A stretch of 64,000 nucleotides of DNA. Origin: JAAZCI01 sp046462535 (GTDB taxonomy: Bacteria; Pseudomonadota; Gammaproteobacteria; Cardiobacteriales; Wohlfahrtiimonadaceae). The stretch's first letter is position 1; every line of letters begins with the position of its first letter. The notes beneath the pieces were generated by a model. That model was not told the origin of the DNA. It saw only the letters and a list, made by a program, of their open reading frames with translations, and did no database searches. Location of the stretch: assembly GCA_046462535.1 (NCBI GenBank), contig JBKGVF010000010.1, positions 1 to 64,000 of the forward strand, written 5' to 3'. The position numbers and the translations under genes are program-made. Below are positions 7,740 through 16,733 of this stretch, in pieces.

Positions 7740-8855
7740 ATGTCTGCCGATTTACAACATGAGCAAGATCTTAACTATTTAGAGAGGGCTGTAACGCTCG
7801 CTAAGAGAGGGTATGGTGCGGTGTCACCTAATCCTTATGTAGGTGCACTTTTAGTTAAGAATAACCAAGTAATAGGGGAGGGCTTTCATCGTCGAGCAGG
7901 GGCGCCCCATGCAGAGGTGGCTGCTGTAGCTGATGCTAAAAAAAGGGGTAATTCGGTAGCGGGTGCCACTCTATATATTACTTTAGAACCTTGCTGTATT
8001 TATGGAAGAACCCCTCCTTGTACTGAGTTGATCATTCAAGAGCAGATTGCACGAGTCGTCACTGCTGCGGACGATCCTAATCCAAAGGTGGCAGGTAGAG
8101 GGCATCAACAATTACAAGCGGCAGGCATTGAGGTATCAGCTAATGTTGCTCCAACGTTAGTTGATGATCTGCTTAAAGTTTTTAGAGTCAATCAGTTAAA
8201 AAAGCGCCCTTTTGTAACTCTAAAGGCAGCACTATCATTAGATGGAAAGTTGGCAACTCAAAGTGGTGATTCTCAGTGGATTACAGGGGAGAAGGCACGA
8301 AAATATGCCCATTATTTGCGTGGGCTAAGTGATGCCATTTTAATTGGAAAGGGAACACTCCTTGCGGATAATCCTACTCTGAATGTGCGTTATGGGTATT
8401 CAACGCCAGCCCCTCATCGTCTGCTTCTTGTTCAAAACTTTACTGGGATAACGTTAGATTTCACCCTCTTTGACACAACGATTGCACCCACAACTATTCT
8501 CTATCCGAAGGATATAGCAGTAGAAAAATCTCTAAAAGAATCCTTGGAGGCAGCTGGAGTAACTTTGGCCGCTTTGCCGAAGGTGGAGCCAAAAGAGGTA
8601 CTCACATATGCCTATAAAGTGGGTCTCTATAGTCTCTTTATTGAGGGTGGCGCCCAAATCTATAATGCCTTTATTGAGGCTGGCTTAGTGGATGAGTATG
8701 CCCTTTTTTATGGGCCACGCTTAATTGGTAACCCGAATGCCTTAGAGTTATGGTCAGAGAGCAGTATAACTAATCTTTCAGAGGCTCCCTTTGTGGTAAT
8801 TGAGCAGTTGTTACCCCTTGGAGAATCCTATTTTGTTCAAGCAAGAAGGAGGTAA
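7740..8855 (+). CDS. ribD: Bifunctional diaminohydroxyphosphoribosylaminopyrimidine deaminase / 5-amino-6-(5-phosphoribosylamino)uracil reductase
   Basis: Performs steps two and three of riboflavin synthesis from GTP. The N-terminal deaminase (about residues 10-150) has the zinc site HAEV (His57, Glu59) and PCCIYGRTPPC (Cys85, Cys94); the C-terminal reductase begins near residue 155 with VTLKAALSLDGKLA and ends with the NADPH-binding type segment LFIEGGAQIYNAFI. At 371 residues it is full length. It is the first gene behind the FMN riboswitch, and its ATG follows the terminator T-run. The ribE Shine-Dalgarno overlaps its stop codon, so translation of the two is likely coupled. Confidence 0.97.
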   Translation: MSADLQHEQDLNYLERAVTLAKRGYGAVSPNPYVGALLVKNNQVIGEGFHRRAGAPHAEVAAVADAKKRGNSVAGATLYITLEPCCIYGRTPPCTELIIQEQIARVVTAADDPNPKVAGRGHQQLQAAGIEVSANVAPTLVDDLLKVFRVNQLKKRPFVTLKAALSLDGKLATQSGDSQWITGEKARKYAHYLRGLSDAILIGKGTLLADNPTLNVRYGYSTPAPHRLLLVQNFTGITLDFTLFDTTIAPTTILYPKDIAVEKSLKESLEAAGVTLAALPKVEPKEVLTYAYKVGLYSLFIEGGAQIYNAFIEAGLVDEYALFYGPRLIGNPNALELWSESSITNLSEAPFVVIEQLLPLGESYFVQARRR

Positions 8856-8862
8856 TTTAGCA

Positions 8863-9495
8863 ATGTTTACGGGAATTATTGAGGAGCGAGGCGTGATTCA
8901 AAAGATAGATCATCAGGCGAATATTACCCATTTAACTATAGGGGCTGAAGATGTTCTATCGGATGTGGCACTTGGGGATAGTATTGCTGTTAATGGTGTC
9001 TGCCTTACGGTAACAGAGTTTGGGGCTGACTATTTTAATGCCGATATTATGCCAGAGACATTAAAGCGTACAGGGTTTTCACAATATAAGAGTGGGCAGA
9101 TGGTCAATCTTGAACGTGCTTTACGTATGGGTGATCGGTTAGGTGGCCATTTGGTAAGTGGACATATTGATGGGGTAGCAACCTTAACGAATATTGATTA
9201 CTTAGGGGATGTGCGGGAATTAACGTTTACATTAAATAAGCCGCATGGGGGATTAATTATTCCGAAAGGATCTATTGCAATTGATGGAATTAGCTTAACT
9301 ATTATATCCGTTACGGCCACAACATTTAGTGTTGGTATTATCCCACACACCTATGAAGCGACGAATCTCTCTACTTTAAAAGTAGGTGAGAGCGTTAATA
9401 TTGAATTTGATCTTTTTGGAAAGTTTGTTTTTGCTCGCGAAGAGGCAAAAGAGAATCAGTTAGATTTATCACAGCTAGATAGATGGGGATATTAA
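8863..9495 (+). CDS. ribE: Riboflavin synthase, alpha subunit
   Basis: Dismutates two 6,7-dimethyl-8-ribityllumazine molecules to riboflavin. The 210-residue product has the family's two tandem lumazine-binding repeats: MFTGIIEERGVIQKI with NGVCLTV in the first, and HLVSGHIDGVATL with DGISLTI in the second. I use the ATG at 8863 because family proteins start with MFTGII and AAGGAGGT (8846-8853) lies well spaced before it; an in-frame start at 8800 would only add overlap with ribD. Also named ribC in some species. Confidence 0.96.
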   Translation: MFTGIIEERGVIQKIDHQANITHLTIGAEDVLSDVALGDSIAVNGVCLTVTEFGADYFNADIMPETLKRTGFSQYKSGQMVNLERALRMGDRLGGHLVSGHIDGVATLTNIDYLGDVRELTFTLNKPHGGLIIPKGSIAIDGISLTIISVTATTFSVGIIPHTYEATNLSTLKVGESVNIEFDLFGKFVFAREEAKENQLDLSQLDRWGY

Positions 9496-9497
9496 AG

Positions 9498-10703
9498 ATG
9501 ATGAAGCGGGGTTCAGTTGAATTAGTTCAGCAAGCCATAGAAGAGTTAAAGCAGGGGCGAATGGTCATTATTATTGATGATGCCTCTCGTGAGAATGAGG
9601 GGGATCTTGTTATGCCTGCTGAATTAGCAACAGCGCAAGATACTAACTTTATGATTCGTCATGCGGGAGGATTAATCTGTGCACCTATGACACAAGAGCG
9701 AGCAAAAGTTCTCAACCTTGAGCCTATGGTGAAGAATAATCAGGATCCCTACGAGACTGCTTTTACTGTCTCTGTTGATCATAAGGCGTTACATACAGGG
9801 ATCTCTGCTGCTGAGCGCGCTTATACACTCAATGAACTTGCGAATGATGCTGCAGATGGCGGGGACTTTAACCGTCCGGGCCATATCTTCCCTCTAATTG
9901 CTAAAGATGGTGGGGTGTTAGAGCGTAGAGGACATACTGAAGCATCGGTTGATCTGGTTCAGCTAGCTGGGTTTAAGCCAGTTGCTGTGATATGTGAGAT
10001 ATTGAAAGAGGATGGGGAGATGGCTAGGGAGGCGGACCTCATTCCCTATGCAAAAATGCATAATCTCCTTTTGTTATCCATACAAGATATCGTTAACTAT
10101 CGGGAAGCATTAGAGCAGAAGGATGCACTCATGCCTTTGAGCTCGGCTTTTCTGCCTACCGAGTATGGCCGCTTTAGAATCTACACATTCCCTAATAGAG
10201 ATGGGGGCGAGCCCCATATCGCCTTAACCACGGAGCAGTATAATCCCTCACAGAGGAGCACCGTCCGTATCCATTCTGAGTGTTTGACAGGGGATACATT
10301 TCGTTCTACTAAGTGTGACTGCCATGCGCAGCTTAATTATGGAATGAAATCGATAGCTCAATCGAAAAACGGCATTTTACTCTACTTAAGGCAAGAGGGA
10401 AGGGGGATCGGCATTGTTGAGAAACTTAAGGCTTATGCCCTTCAAGATGAAGGATTAGATACCATTGCTGCCAATGAGGCGTTAGGGCATGAGAGTGATG
10501 CTCGTACCTATGAAGATGCAGTAGGAATATTGAACCACTTCAAAGCGCAAAAAATTCAGCTATTGACAAATAATCCAGAGAAGATTGCGGCTTTAGCTGT
10601 TGCAGGATTTGACTTAGATCCGGATAAAACTCCACGTTTTGAAACAGATGAAAATCGAGAATATCTCGATATTAAAAAGAAGCAGATGGGGCATACCCTT
10701 TAA
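9498..10703 (+). CDS. ribBA: Bifunctional 3,4-dihydroxy-2-butanone 4-phosphate synthase / GTP cyclohydrolase II
   Basis: Supplies both precursors of the pathway. The N-terminal RibB domain has DDASRENEGDLVMPAE, and GGDFNRPGHIFPL further on, with the acidic residues needed for ribulose 5-phosphate chemistry. The C-terminal RibA domain has the zinc cysteines Cys262, Cys273 and Cys275 (SECLTGDTFRSTKCDC) and LRQEGRGIGI. Both active sites look intact, unlike RibBA proteins in some proteobacteria whose cyclohydrolase half is degenerate. The start is uncertain: ATG at 9483 overlaps the ribE stop and has no good Shine-Dalgarno; ATG at 9498 has GGGGA 8 bases upstream, so I prefer it. Confidence 0.95.
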   Translation: MMKRGSVELVQQAIEELKQGRMVIIIDDASRENEGDLVMPAELATAQDTNFMIRHAGGLICAPMTQERAKVLNLEPMVKNNQDPYETAFTVSVDHKALHTGISAAERAYTLNELANDAADGGDFNRPGHIFPLIAKDGGVLERRGHTEASVDLVQLAGFKPVAVICEILKEDGEMAREADLIPYAKMHNLLLLSIQDIVNYREALEQKDALMPLSSAFLPTEYGRFRIYTFPNRDGGEPHIALTTEQYNPSQRSTVRIHSECLTGDTFRSTKCDCHAQLNYGMKSIAQSKNGILLYLRQEGRGIGIVEKLKAYALQDEGLDTIAANEALGHESDARTYEDAVGILNHFKAQKIQLLTNNPEKIAALAVAGFDLDPDKTPRFETDENREYLDIKKKQMGHTL

Positions 10704-10746
10704 GGGGGAGAGCCAAGTATTATATAAGAGAAAGATGAGGTAAATT

Positions 10747-11211
10747 ATGAAGGTTATCGAAGGTAAATTATCAATAGAAGGGAAGCGAATTGCAATTGTT
10801 GCTGGTCGTTTTAATAGCTTAATTACGAAGCAATTAATTGAAGGTGCCCGTGATGGATTAGTCCGTAGTGGGATTAGGGAAGAGGATATTACATTAGCTT
10901 GGGTGCCCGGTGCATATGAGATTCCCCTTATTGCTCAGAAGTTTGCTCACAATAGCAAGTACGATGCGGTCATCTGCTTAGGAGCGGTTATTCGAGGCGC
11001 CACTGCCCACTTTGATTATGTTGCAGGTGAGGCAGCAAAAGGGATTAGTAAAATTGCCCTAGAGAGTGGTAAACCTGTTATGTTTGGCGTTCTAACAGTA
11101 GATACCATTGAGCAGGCCTTAGAGCGAGCAGGAACAAAAGCTGGAAACAATGGTTTTGCAGCTGCTATGGGTGTTGTTGAGATGTTAAGCCTTATCGATG
11201 CAATCGAGTAA
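10747..11211 (+). CDS. ribH: 6,7-dimethyl-8-ribityllumazine synthase
   Basis: Condenses the RibD-derived pyrimidine with dihydroxybutanone phosphate; forms pentamers or 60-mers in the cytoplasm. The 154 residues carry the usual markers: [42 protein letters not shown] with the catalytic His, and [24 protein letters not shown]. It is the last rib gene. No T-rich terminator is obvious behind it; the next structure is the inverted repeat at 11264-11313. Confidence 0.97.
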   Translation: MKVIEGKLSIEGKRIAIVAGRFNSLITKQLIEGARDGLVRSGIREEDITLAWVPGAYEIPLIAQKFAHNSKYDAVICLGAVIRGATAHFDYVAGEAAKGISKIALESGKPVMFGVLTVDTIEQALERAGTKAGNNGFAAAMGVVEMLSLIDAIE

Positions 11212-11256
11212 GTAATATTCCTTTTAGAGGCTAATCTTGCTATGATAACGCCCGAG

Positions 11257-11262
11257 TATAAT
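11257..11262 (+). promoter_or_regulatory. Candidate -10 element for acnA
   Basis: TATAAT, one base before the first arm of the 13-bp inverted repeat. No good -35 lies 16-18 bases upstream (TTGCTA is 14 bases away), which would fit an activated promoter. Confidence 0.35.
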
Positions 11263-11263
11263 A

Positions 11264-11313
11264 GATTGTTATAAGCGTGAAGTTAAGTTAGCCTACAGAG
11301 GCTTATAACAATC
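11264..11313. repeat. Perfect 13-bp inverted repeat before acnA
   Basis: GATTGTTATAAGC (11264-11276) and GCTTATAACAATC (11301-11313), 24 bases apart. It starts just after a TATAAT and ends 15 bases before the acnA Shine-Dalgarno, so it is either a 5'-leader stem or an operator. A competing short dyad (AGCCT/AGGCT at about 11290-11303) overlaps the second arm. There is no T-run, so it is not an ordinary terminator for ribH. Confidence 0.7.
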
Positions 11314-11340
11314 ATAATTTAATCTGATAAGGAGGCTATC

Positions 11341-14016
11341 TTGAGTAACATTAACTCACTGAATACATTATCCGTCATGGAAGTAGCGGGTAAAAAATAC
11401 CATTATCACTCGCTCAAAAAGGCGGAGGAGGCATTAGGGGATCTCTCTCGACTGCCAAAGTCGATGAAGGTTTTGTTAGAAAACTTACTGCGTTATGAAG
11501 ATAATGAGACCGTAACTCGTCAAGATATTGAAGCGATTGGGGAGTGGGCAAAAAACCGAACCTCTAAGCGTGAAATACAATATCGCCCTGCTCGTGTTCT
11601 AATGCAGGACTTTACTGGTGTTCCTGCTGTTGTTGATTTAGCAGCAATGCGGGATGCAATGGTTAAAGCGGGTGGAGATGCATCTCATATTAATCCATTA
11701 GCTCCAGTTGATTTGGTTATCGACCACTCTGTTATGATCGATACCTTCGGATCATCAAACTCTTTTGACGCTAACGTTAAGCTAGAGATGGAGCGTAATG
11801 GTGAGCGCTATGAGTTCTTGAAATGGGGTCAAAATGCATTTGATAACTTCAAGGTAGTTCCTCCAGGTACCGGTATCTGTCACCAAGTTAACCTTGAGTT
11901 TTTAGCAGAAACTGCCTGGACGACAGAGAAAGATGGCAAAAATTGGATCATGCCAGATACCTGTGTCGGTACAGACTCGCATACACCAATGGTTAACGGT
12001 CTATCCGTACTAGCATGGGGTGTTGGTGGTATCGAAGCTGAAGCTGCGATTTTAGGTCAGCCTATCTCTATGGTTATTCCTGAAGTAGTTGGATTTAAGT
12101 TAACAGGAAAACTACGTGAAGGGGTAACAGCAACTGACTTAGTCTTAACTATTGTTGAGATGCTTCGTGCAAAAGGTGTGGTTGGTAAATTTGTTGAATA
12201 TTTCGGTGATGGGCTTAAAGATCTTCCTCTTGCTGATCGCGCAACAATATCCAACATGGCGCCTGAGTATGGTGCGACAGTTGGATTCTTCCCAGTAGAT
12301 GAGATTACCCTCGATTATCTACGCTTAACGGGGCGTGATGATGAGCTTATTGCTCGTACAGAAGCATATGCTAAAGAGCAAGGATTATGGGGTAATGATG
12401 GTGATGAACCCCTCTTTACTGATACCTTAGAGTTAGACCTTAGTACTGTTGAGCCGAGTATGGCTGGTCCTAAGCGTCCTCAAGATCGGGTAAACTTAGC
12501 GGGTCTCAAAGGGGCATTTGATGCCTTTGTCGATGAGATCAATGATGATCTCGATAAATCAGCTGATATTACAATTGATGGTGAGGCGGCTACTCTTAAT
12601 CAGGGTGATGTAGTATTAGCAGCCATTACCTCATGCACCAATACATCTAATCCAAGTGTAATGATGGCGGCCGGCTTAGTAGCTAAGAAGGCAGCGGCCT
12701 TAGGTATTACACGTAAACCGTGGGTTAAAACGTCATTAGCACCTGGCTCAAAAGTAGTAAGTGAGTATCTCGATAAAGCAGGTCTGACAGAACATCTCAA
12801 TACCATTGGTTTTAATCTTACAGGGTATGGTTGTACAGCCTGTATTGGTAACTCTGGCCCCTTAATCTCTGAAGTAGGTGAGGCGATTGATGCTAATGAT
12901 TTTGCTATGGCATCGGTAATCTCTGGTAATCGTAACTTTGAGGGACGTATCCATCCACAAATAAAAACGAACTGGATTGCATCGCCCCCCTTAGTTGTTG
13001 CTTTTGCTTTGGCAGGGACAACACGTATCGATATTGCTAATGATGTTATCGCACAAGATAAGGATGGCAATGATGTCTACTTGAAAGATATCTGGCCAAG
13101 TAACCATGAGATTGCAGAAGCGGTGGCACAAGTTGATGGCACTATGTTCCGTAAAGGATATGATGGGGTCTTTGATGGTGATGCACATTGGCAGGCGTTA
13201 GATGTAGCACAAACAGAGACATATCAGTGGGATGAGAATTCAACTTATGTACAACATCCTCCCTATTTTGAAAATATCGATAAACCTGTAGAGGCACTGA
13301 AGCCTATTGAAAATGCTAATGTCTTAGCATATTTTGGTGATTCGATTACAACAGACCATATCTCTCCAGCAGGTGTAATCATGGCAGATTCACCAGCAGG
13401 TCGTTATCTGCAAGAGAAGGGAGTAGAGCCAAAAGATTTTAACTCCTATGGTTCACGTCGTGGTAATCATGAGGTGATGATGCGGGGAACATTTGCGAAT
13501 ATTCGTATTCGTAATAAGATGTTGCCCGGTATTGAAGGGGGATATACTAAGCATATTCCGACTGGTGAAACGCTTGCTATCTATGATGCGGCTATGCGTT
13601 ATAAAGAGGAAGGAACACCCACTATTGTATTAGCGGGGAAAGAGTATGGCTCGGGCTCAAGCCGTGACTGGGCAGCTAAAGGACCAAACCTTTTAGGTGT
13701 TAAGGCGGTTATTGCTGAGAGTTATGAGCGTATTCACCGTTCAAACCTTATCGGTATGGGTATCTTAGCACTTCAATATAAAGAGGGAGAAAACGCAGAG
13801 AGTCTCGGGCTAAATGGTGAGGAATCTTTCACTATTGAGCTTAATGATGATATTAAGCCGGGCCAAGATATCTCAGTTACAGCCAAGAAGGCAGATGGCT
13901 CTGAGGTAAAATTCACCGTTCTTTGCCGTATTGACACCCTCAATGAAGTCAATTACTTCAAATCAGGTGGTATTCTCCATTATGTTCTCCGTCAGATGAT
14001 TGCGGAACATAAGTAG
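11341..14016 (+). CDS. acnA: Aconitate hydratase A
   Basis: Interconverts citrate and isocitrate in the TCA cycle using a [4Fe-4S] cluster. Cluster ligands are visible: Cys432 in TSCTNTSNP, and Cys498 and Cys501 in GYGCTACIGNSG. The C-terminal swivel domain has GSRRGNHEVMMRGTFAN and GKEYGSGSSRDWAAKG. At 891 residues it is the AcnA/IRP1-type length; IRP-type members can bind RNA as apoenzyme. The start is a TTG at 11341 with AAGGAGG five bases upstream, giving MSNINSLNTLS; no better ATG exists. It stands alone, framed by the inverted repeat upstream and a strong terminator downstream. Confidence 0.96.
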   Translation: MSNINSLNTLSVMEVAGKKYHYHSLKKAEEALGDLSRLPKSMKVLLENLLRYEDNETVTRQDIEAIGEWAKNRTSKREIQYRPARVLMQDFTGVPAVVDLAAMRDAMVKAGGDASHINPLAPVDLVIDHSVMIDTFGSSNSFDANVKLEMERNGERYEFLKWGQNAFDNFKVVPPGTGICHQVNLEFLAETAWTTEKDGKNWIMPDTCVGTDSHTPMVNGLSVLAWGVGGIEAEAAILGQPISMVIPEVVGFKLTGKLREGVTATDLVLTIVEMLRAKGVVGKFVEYFGDGLKDLPLADRATISNMAPEYGATVGFFPVDEITLDYLRLTGRDDELIARTEAYAKEQGLWGNDGDEPLFTDTLELDLSTVEPSMAGPKRPQDRVNLAGLKGAFDAFVDEINDDLDKSADITIDGEAATLNQGDVVLAAITSCTNTSNPSVMMAAGLVAKKAAALGITRKPWVKTSLAPGSKVVSEYLDKAGLTEHLNTIGFNLTGYGCTACIGNSGPLISEVGEAIDANDFAMASVISGNRNFEGRIHPQIKTNWIASPPLVVAFALAGTTRIDIANDVIAQDKDGNDVYLKDIWPSNHEIAEAVAQVDGTMFRKGYDGVFDGDAHWQALDVAQTETYQWDENSTYVQHPPYFENIDKPVEALKPIENANVLAYFGDSITTDHISPAGVIMADSPAGRYLQEKGVEPKDFNSYGSRRGNHEVMMRGTFANIRIRNKMLPGIEGGYTKHIPTGETLAIYDAAMRYKEEGTPTIVLAGKEYGSGSSRDWAAKGPNLLGVKAVIAESYERIHRSNLIGMGILALQYKEGENAESLGLNGEESFTIELNDDIKPGQDISVTAKKADGSEVKFTVLCRIDTLNEVNYFKSGGILHYVLRQMIAEHK

Positions 14017-14057
14017 AGATTTGGATTATTTAATTTAATTGAATCTTTAATAGTATT

Positions 14058-14093
14058 AAAAGAGTCCTAGGCGTATGCACTAGGGCTCTTTTA
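14058..14093 (+). terminator. acnA terminator
   Basis: AAAAGAGTCCTAG pairs with CTAGGGCTCTTTT (one T-G pair) around an 11-base loop, with T-rich sequence following. Confidence 0.85.
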
Positions 14094-14246
14094 TTATGTG
14101 TCGTCTGATATTAATAGAGCCTCTTTATACTCTTCTTAAGAGAGATAGAGAAATTAAAGGGTAAAAGCGCAGTAAAATTTTCGTAATAACGGATTGTATT
14201 GTTATACTGAGAAGAAGAATTGAATCATTTAGATAGGAGATCAGAG

Positions 14247-14468
14247 ATGAAGTCACTCTTTAAAACAGCAATGTGTGTCGTTGCAATTGGTGCGATAACG
14301 GCTTGCTCTACTTGGGATAATATGAGCAGTCGTGAGAAGGCGGCTGTAACGGGCGCTGGTGTTGGTGGTGTTGCAGGAGCTGTAATTTCAGAAGGAGCAG
14401 TTTTAGGCACTGTTGGTGGTGCTGCAATAGGTGGTGTTGTTGGTGATCAGATAGGTAAAAAACGTTAA
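14247..14468 (+). CDS. Small glycine-zipper lipoprotein, OsmB-like
   Basis: A 73-residue lipoprotein. I place the start at the ATG at 14247 behind TAGGAGA; it gives KSLFKTAMCVVAIGAI followed by TACS with the lipobox Cys. The remainder is a glycine-zipper hairpin (TGAGVGGVAGAVISEGAVLG... GGAAIGGVVGDQIGKKR) that would insert in or lie against the outer membrane, as in OsmB and similar stress lipoproteins. TATACT at about 14203 may be its -10. It is monocistronic with its own terminator. The role is unknown beyond the family resemblance. Confidence 0.75.
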   Translation: MKSLFKTAMCVVAIGAITACSTWDNMSSREKAAVTGAGVGGVAGAVISEGAVLGTVGGAAIGGVVGDQIGKKR

Positions 14469-14491
14469 ACAGCTCTTCTCAGATCATATAT

Positions 14492-14519
14492 AAGCCTCTA
14501 CAGTTCGTAGGGGCTTTTT
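14492..14519 (+). terminator. Terminator after the glycine-zipper lipoprotein
   Basis: AGCCTCTAC pairs with GTAGGGGCT (one T-G pair) and is followed by five T. Confidence 0.85.
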
Positions 14520-14838
14520 CATCTCTATCTGCCCTATCTTTTCCCAATAGTTTGATTCTTTTGCTCTAATTGGTATATTAACCACTCTCTATTATTCTGA
14601 TAAGTATTTTTTATATTACTTCTATTACTTATTGGGGTAACTCTAGTTATTGCAAAATCGATTGGTAGATTTTGATTGCGATTTTTCTCATAGTGCCTCA
14701 AGGCTTAATGCTGCTATGAATAGATTCCCATCTATATGAGTCGCGTGGTTTCTGTTTCTCCATCAATCTGTATAGAAACATTTTAGCTTGAATAAATAAT
14801 AAGAATGATAACTAGCAAGCTAATCGTAAGGATCAAGA
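14520..14838. other. Intergenic region upstream of the SSS symporter
   Basis: About 320 bases of AT-rich DNA. It must hold the promoter of the symporter gene; I see no gene, RNA or clear operator in it. Confidence 0.4.
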
Positions 14839-16467
14839 ATGGACGAGTTATTTCAATTAAGCACAGCAGGTGCTCTTTTGTTATTGTTAGGATTTTATGG
14901 GGCTACCTTTCTGCTATCGCTACTTATTAGTCAGCGGCAAGAGAATGTTGATAGTTTTATGGTCTCTAATAGCGCTGTGGGCTTTGGTCTCTCAGCCGCT
15001 AGTATGATTGCGACATGGATCTGGGCTGCTTCATTTTATGCCAGTGCAACTTCTGGCTTTAAATATGGCTTTTCAGGGCCGATTCATTATGGGTTTTGGG
15101 GGGCCTTAATGATTCTATTTATCTACCCCTATGGGCAAAGAATTCGGCGGCTTGCTCCTGAGGCCCATACTTTCGCAGAGATTATACATGCAAGGCATGG
15201 TCGCTCAAGCCAACTGATTATGGCAGGATCTAATCTTGTCGGAAGCAGTATCAGTTTGATGGTTAATTTTACCGCTGCAGGGGCATTGGTCTCCATTTTA
15301 AGCCCTTTAAACTTTACACAAGGGGTGCTAATTGCAGGATTAGGCGTACTCTCTTATACCCTCTGGACAGGATTTAGAGCCTCAGTAATGACCGATTTTG
15401 TTCAGTTAGTGGCGATGATTTTAGCCGCAGTGATTATTATTCCTCTAATCTACTTCAACGCAGGTGGTAGTGACTTTATCACTGATAATATGTGGCGATT
15501 AACAGCAGAGCAGGCAAATTTTTTCTCAACAAAGGCGATTTTAGAGCAAGGTGCTCCCTATTTCGTTGCTGTTTTAGCCTATGCGATTGGTAATCAGACG
15601 ATAGCGCAGCGCTTATTAGCAGTGCGAGAGGATTTAATTAAGCCCACCTTTTTAACTGCAACAGTAGGCTATGGTGCTGTAGTTATTGGATTGGGTATGT
15701 TGGGGTTACTGGCAATCTTTGCTGGCTTAGAGCCCTTAAATGGAGATCTAAATAATATTATTCCGCAAATGGCTTCGGCCTATCTTCCCACCTTTGGCAT
15801 TATTCTCTTTTTTCTTTTAGTGATCGGCTCGCTCTCATCTACCGCTGATGCTGACCTATGTGCTTTATCAGCGATTGTTATGACTGATATTTATGGTAAG
15901 AATGTTGCAAAAGGTGATCCCTGTCCACGCAGAATGTTGTTGTGGGGACGCATTACAATGATTGTTGCTACGATGATGGGAGTTATCTTTGCAAGCCTGA
16001 AGTTAGATATTCTTGTCATGTTAGTTTTTGTCGGAGCTTTATGGGGTGCGATTGTCTTTCCTGTTATTGCTAGCTTCTTTTGGCAGCGGGTGACAAATGA
16101 GGCTTTTACAATATCGGTATTATTAGCGCTCTTTCTCTTTACCTTAGTGCGCTTTGAGCTTATTCCACTTAATGGTGGTATTGCACTCTTCTACGAGGTG
16201 ATTGCTGCTATTGGGGCCGGTGTGGTGATTGGATTAATGATATTTGGCTTCTCATCACATCGTATTGCTATTATAGTTGGAAGCTTGGTGATGCTACTCC
16301 TTCTTCCTTACTTTATAGGATTCTTACGTCACTACACGATTCTGTTAGGCTCATTAACGTCCTATGGGGTATCAATGGTGACCTGTGTATTACTGAGTTT
16401 AAGAAAAGAGGAGCGTTTCGATTTCACTCTACTCTCAAAGAGGGTAGTCAATTTTGAGCAGGAGTAG
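14839..16467 (+). CDS. Sodium:solute symporter (SSS) family transporter
   Basis: Inner-membrane Na+-coupled importer of 542 residues with about 13-14 hydrophobic helices. Features of the family include SAASMIATWIWAASFYASAT in the second helix, the GFRASVMTDFVQL stretch and SLSSTADADLCALSAIVMTDIYG, which resemble the DUR3-like urea-transporter branch more than PutP. The substrate is not certain. It is followed 8 bases later by a 41-residue membrane peptide that in other bacteria accompanies this transporter branch. The pair shares one terminator. Confidence 0.85.
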   Translation: MDELFQLSTAGALLLLLGFYGATFLLSLLISQRQENVDSFMVSNSAVGFGLSAASMIATWIWAASFYASATSGFKYGFSGPIHYGFWGALMILFIYPYGQRIRRLAPEAHTFAEIIHARHGRSSQLIMAGSNLVGSSISLMVNFTAAGALVSILSPLNFTQGVLIAGLGVLSYTLWTGFRASVMTDFVQLVAMILAAVIIIPLIYFNAGGSDFITDNMWRLTAEQANFFSTKAILEQGAPYFVAVLAYAIGNQTIAQRLLAVREDLIKPTFLTATVGYGAVVIGLGMLGLLAIFAGLEPLNGDLNNIIPQMASAYLPTFGIILFFLLVIGSLSSTADADLCALSAIVMTDIYGKNVAKGDPCPRRMLLWGRITMIVATMMGVIFASLKLDILVMLVFVGALWGAIVFPVIASFFWQRVTNEAFTISVLLALFLFTLVRFELIPLNGGIALFYEVIAAIGAGVVIGLMIFGFSSHRIAIIVGSLVMLLLLPYFIGFLRHYTILLGSLTSYGVSMVTCVLLSLRKEERFDFTLLSKRVVNFEQE

Positions 16468-16475
16468 TCAATAAA

Positions 16476-16601
16476 ATGAATTTCATTTCACTCTATATCT
16501 TAATTTGGCCCATAATCTCAGCAGGGCTCTTAATTCTATTAATAACCGCACTGATTAGAGATATTATTAGTGCAAAGCGAAGTGGGGAAGAGATGCTCTA
16601 A
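16476..16601 (+). CDS. Small transporter-associated membrane subunit (41 residues)
   Basis: A very short gene: ATG at 16476, stop at 16599-16601. The product is a single hydrophobic helix (residues about 4-28, LYILIWPIISAGLLILLITA) followed by a charged cytoplasmic tail ending RSGEEML. The IWP pattern and the tail match the small subunits that follow certain SSS symporter genes. GCAGGAG lies 12 bases upstream, overlapping the symporter stop region, so translation is likely coupled. Role inferred: stabilising or regulating the preceding symporter. Confidence 0.75.
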   Translation: MNFISLYILIWPIISAGLLILLITALIRDIISAKRSGEEML

Positions 16602-16631
16602 TGATTTAATATTTAGCAGTAATTTGTGAAG

Positions 16632-16657
16632 AGCTCCCTTGTTTAAGGGAGCTTTTT
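16632..16657 (+). terminator. Terminator after the SSS transporter pair
   Basis: AGCTCCCTT pairs perfectly with AAGGGAGCT over a GTTT loop, followed by six T. Confidence 0.9.
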
Positions 16658-16733
16658 TAATTGAGCAGTAAAGTTTGTGGTATAAGAGTAGTCAATTATG
16701 ATGAATCCCATAAGTATTTAATAGGAATCAGGA

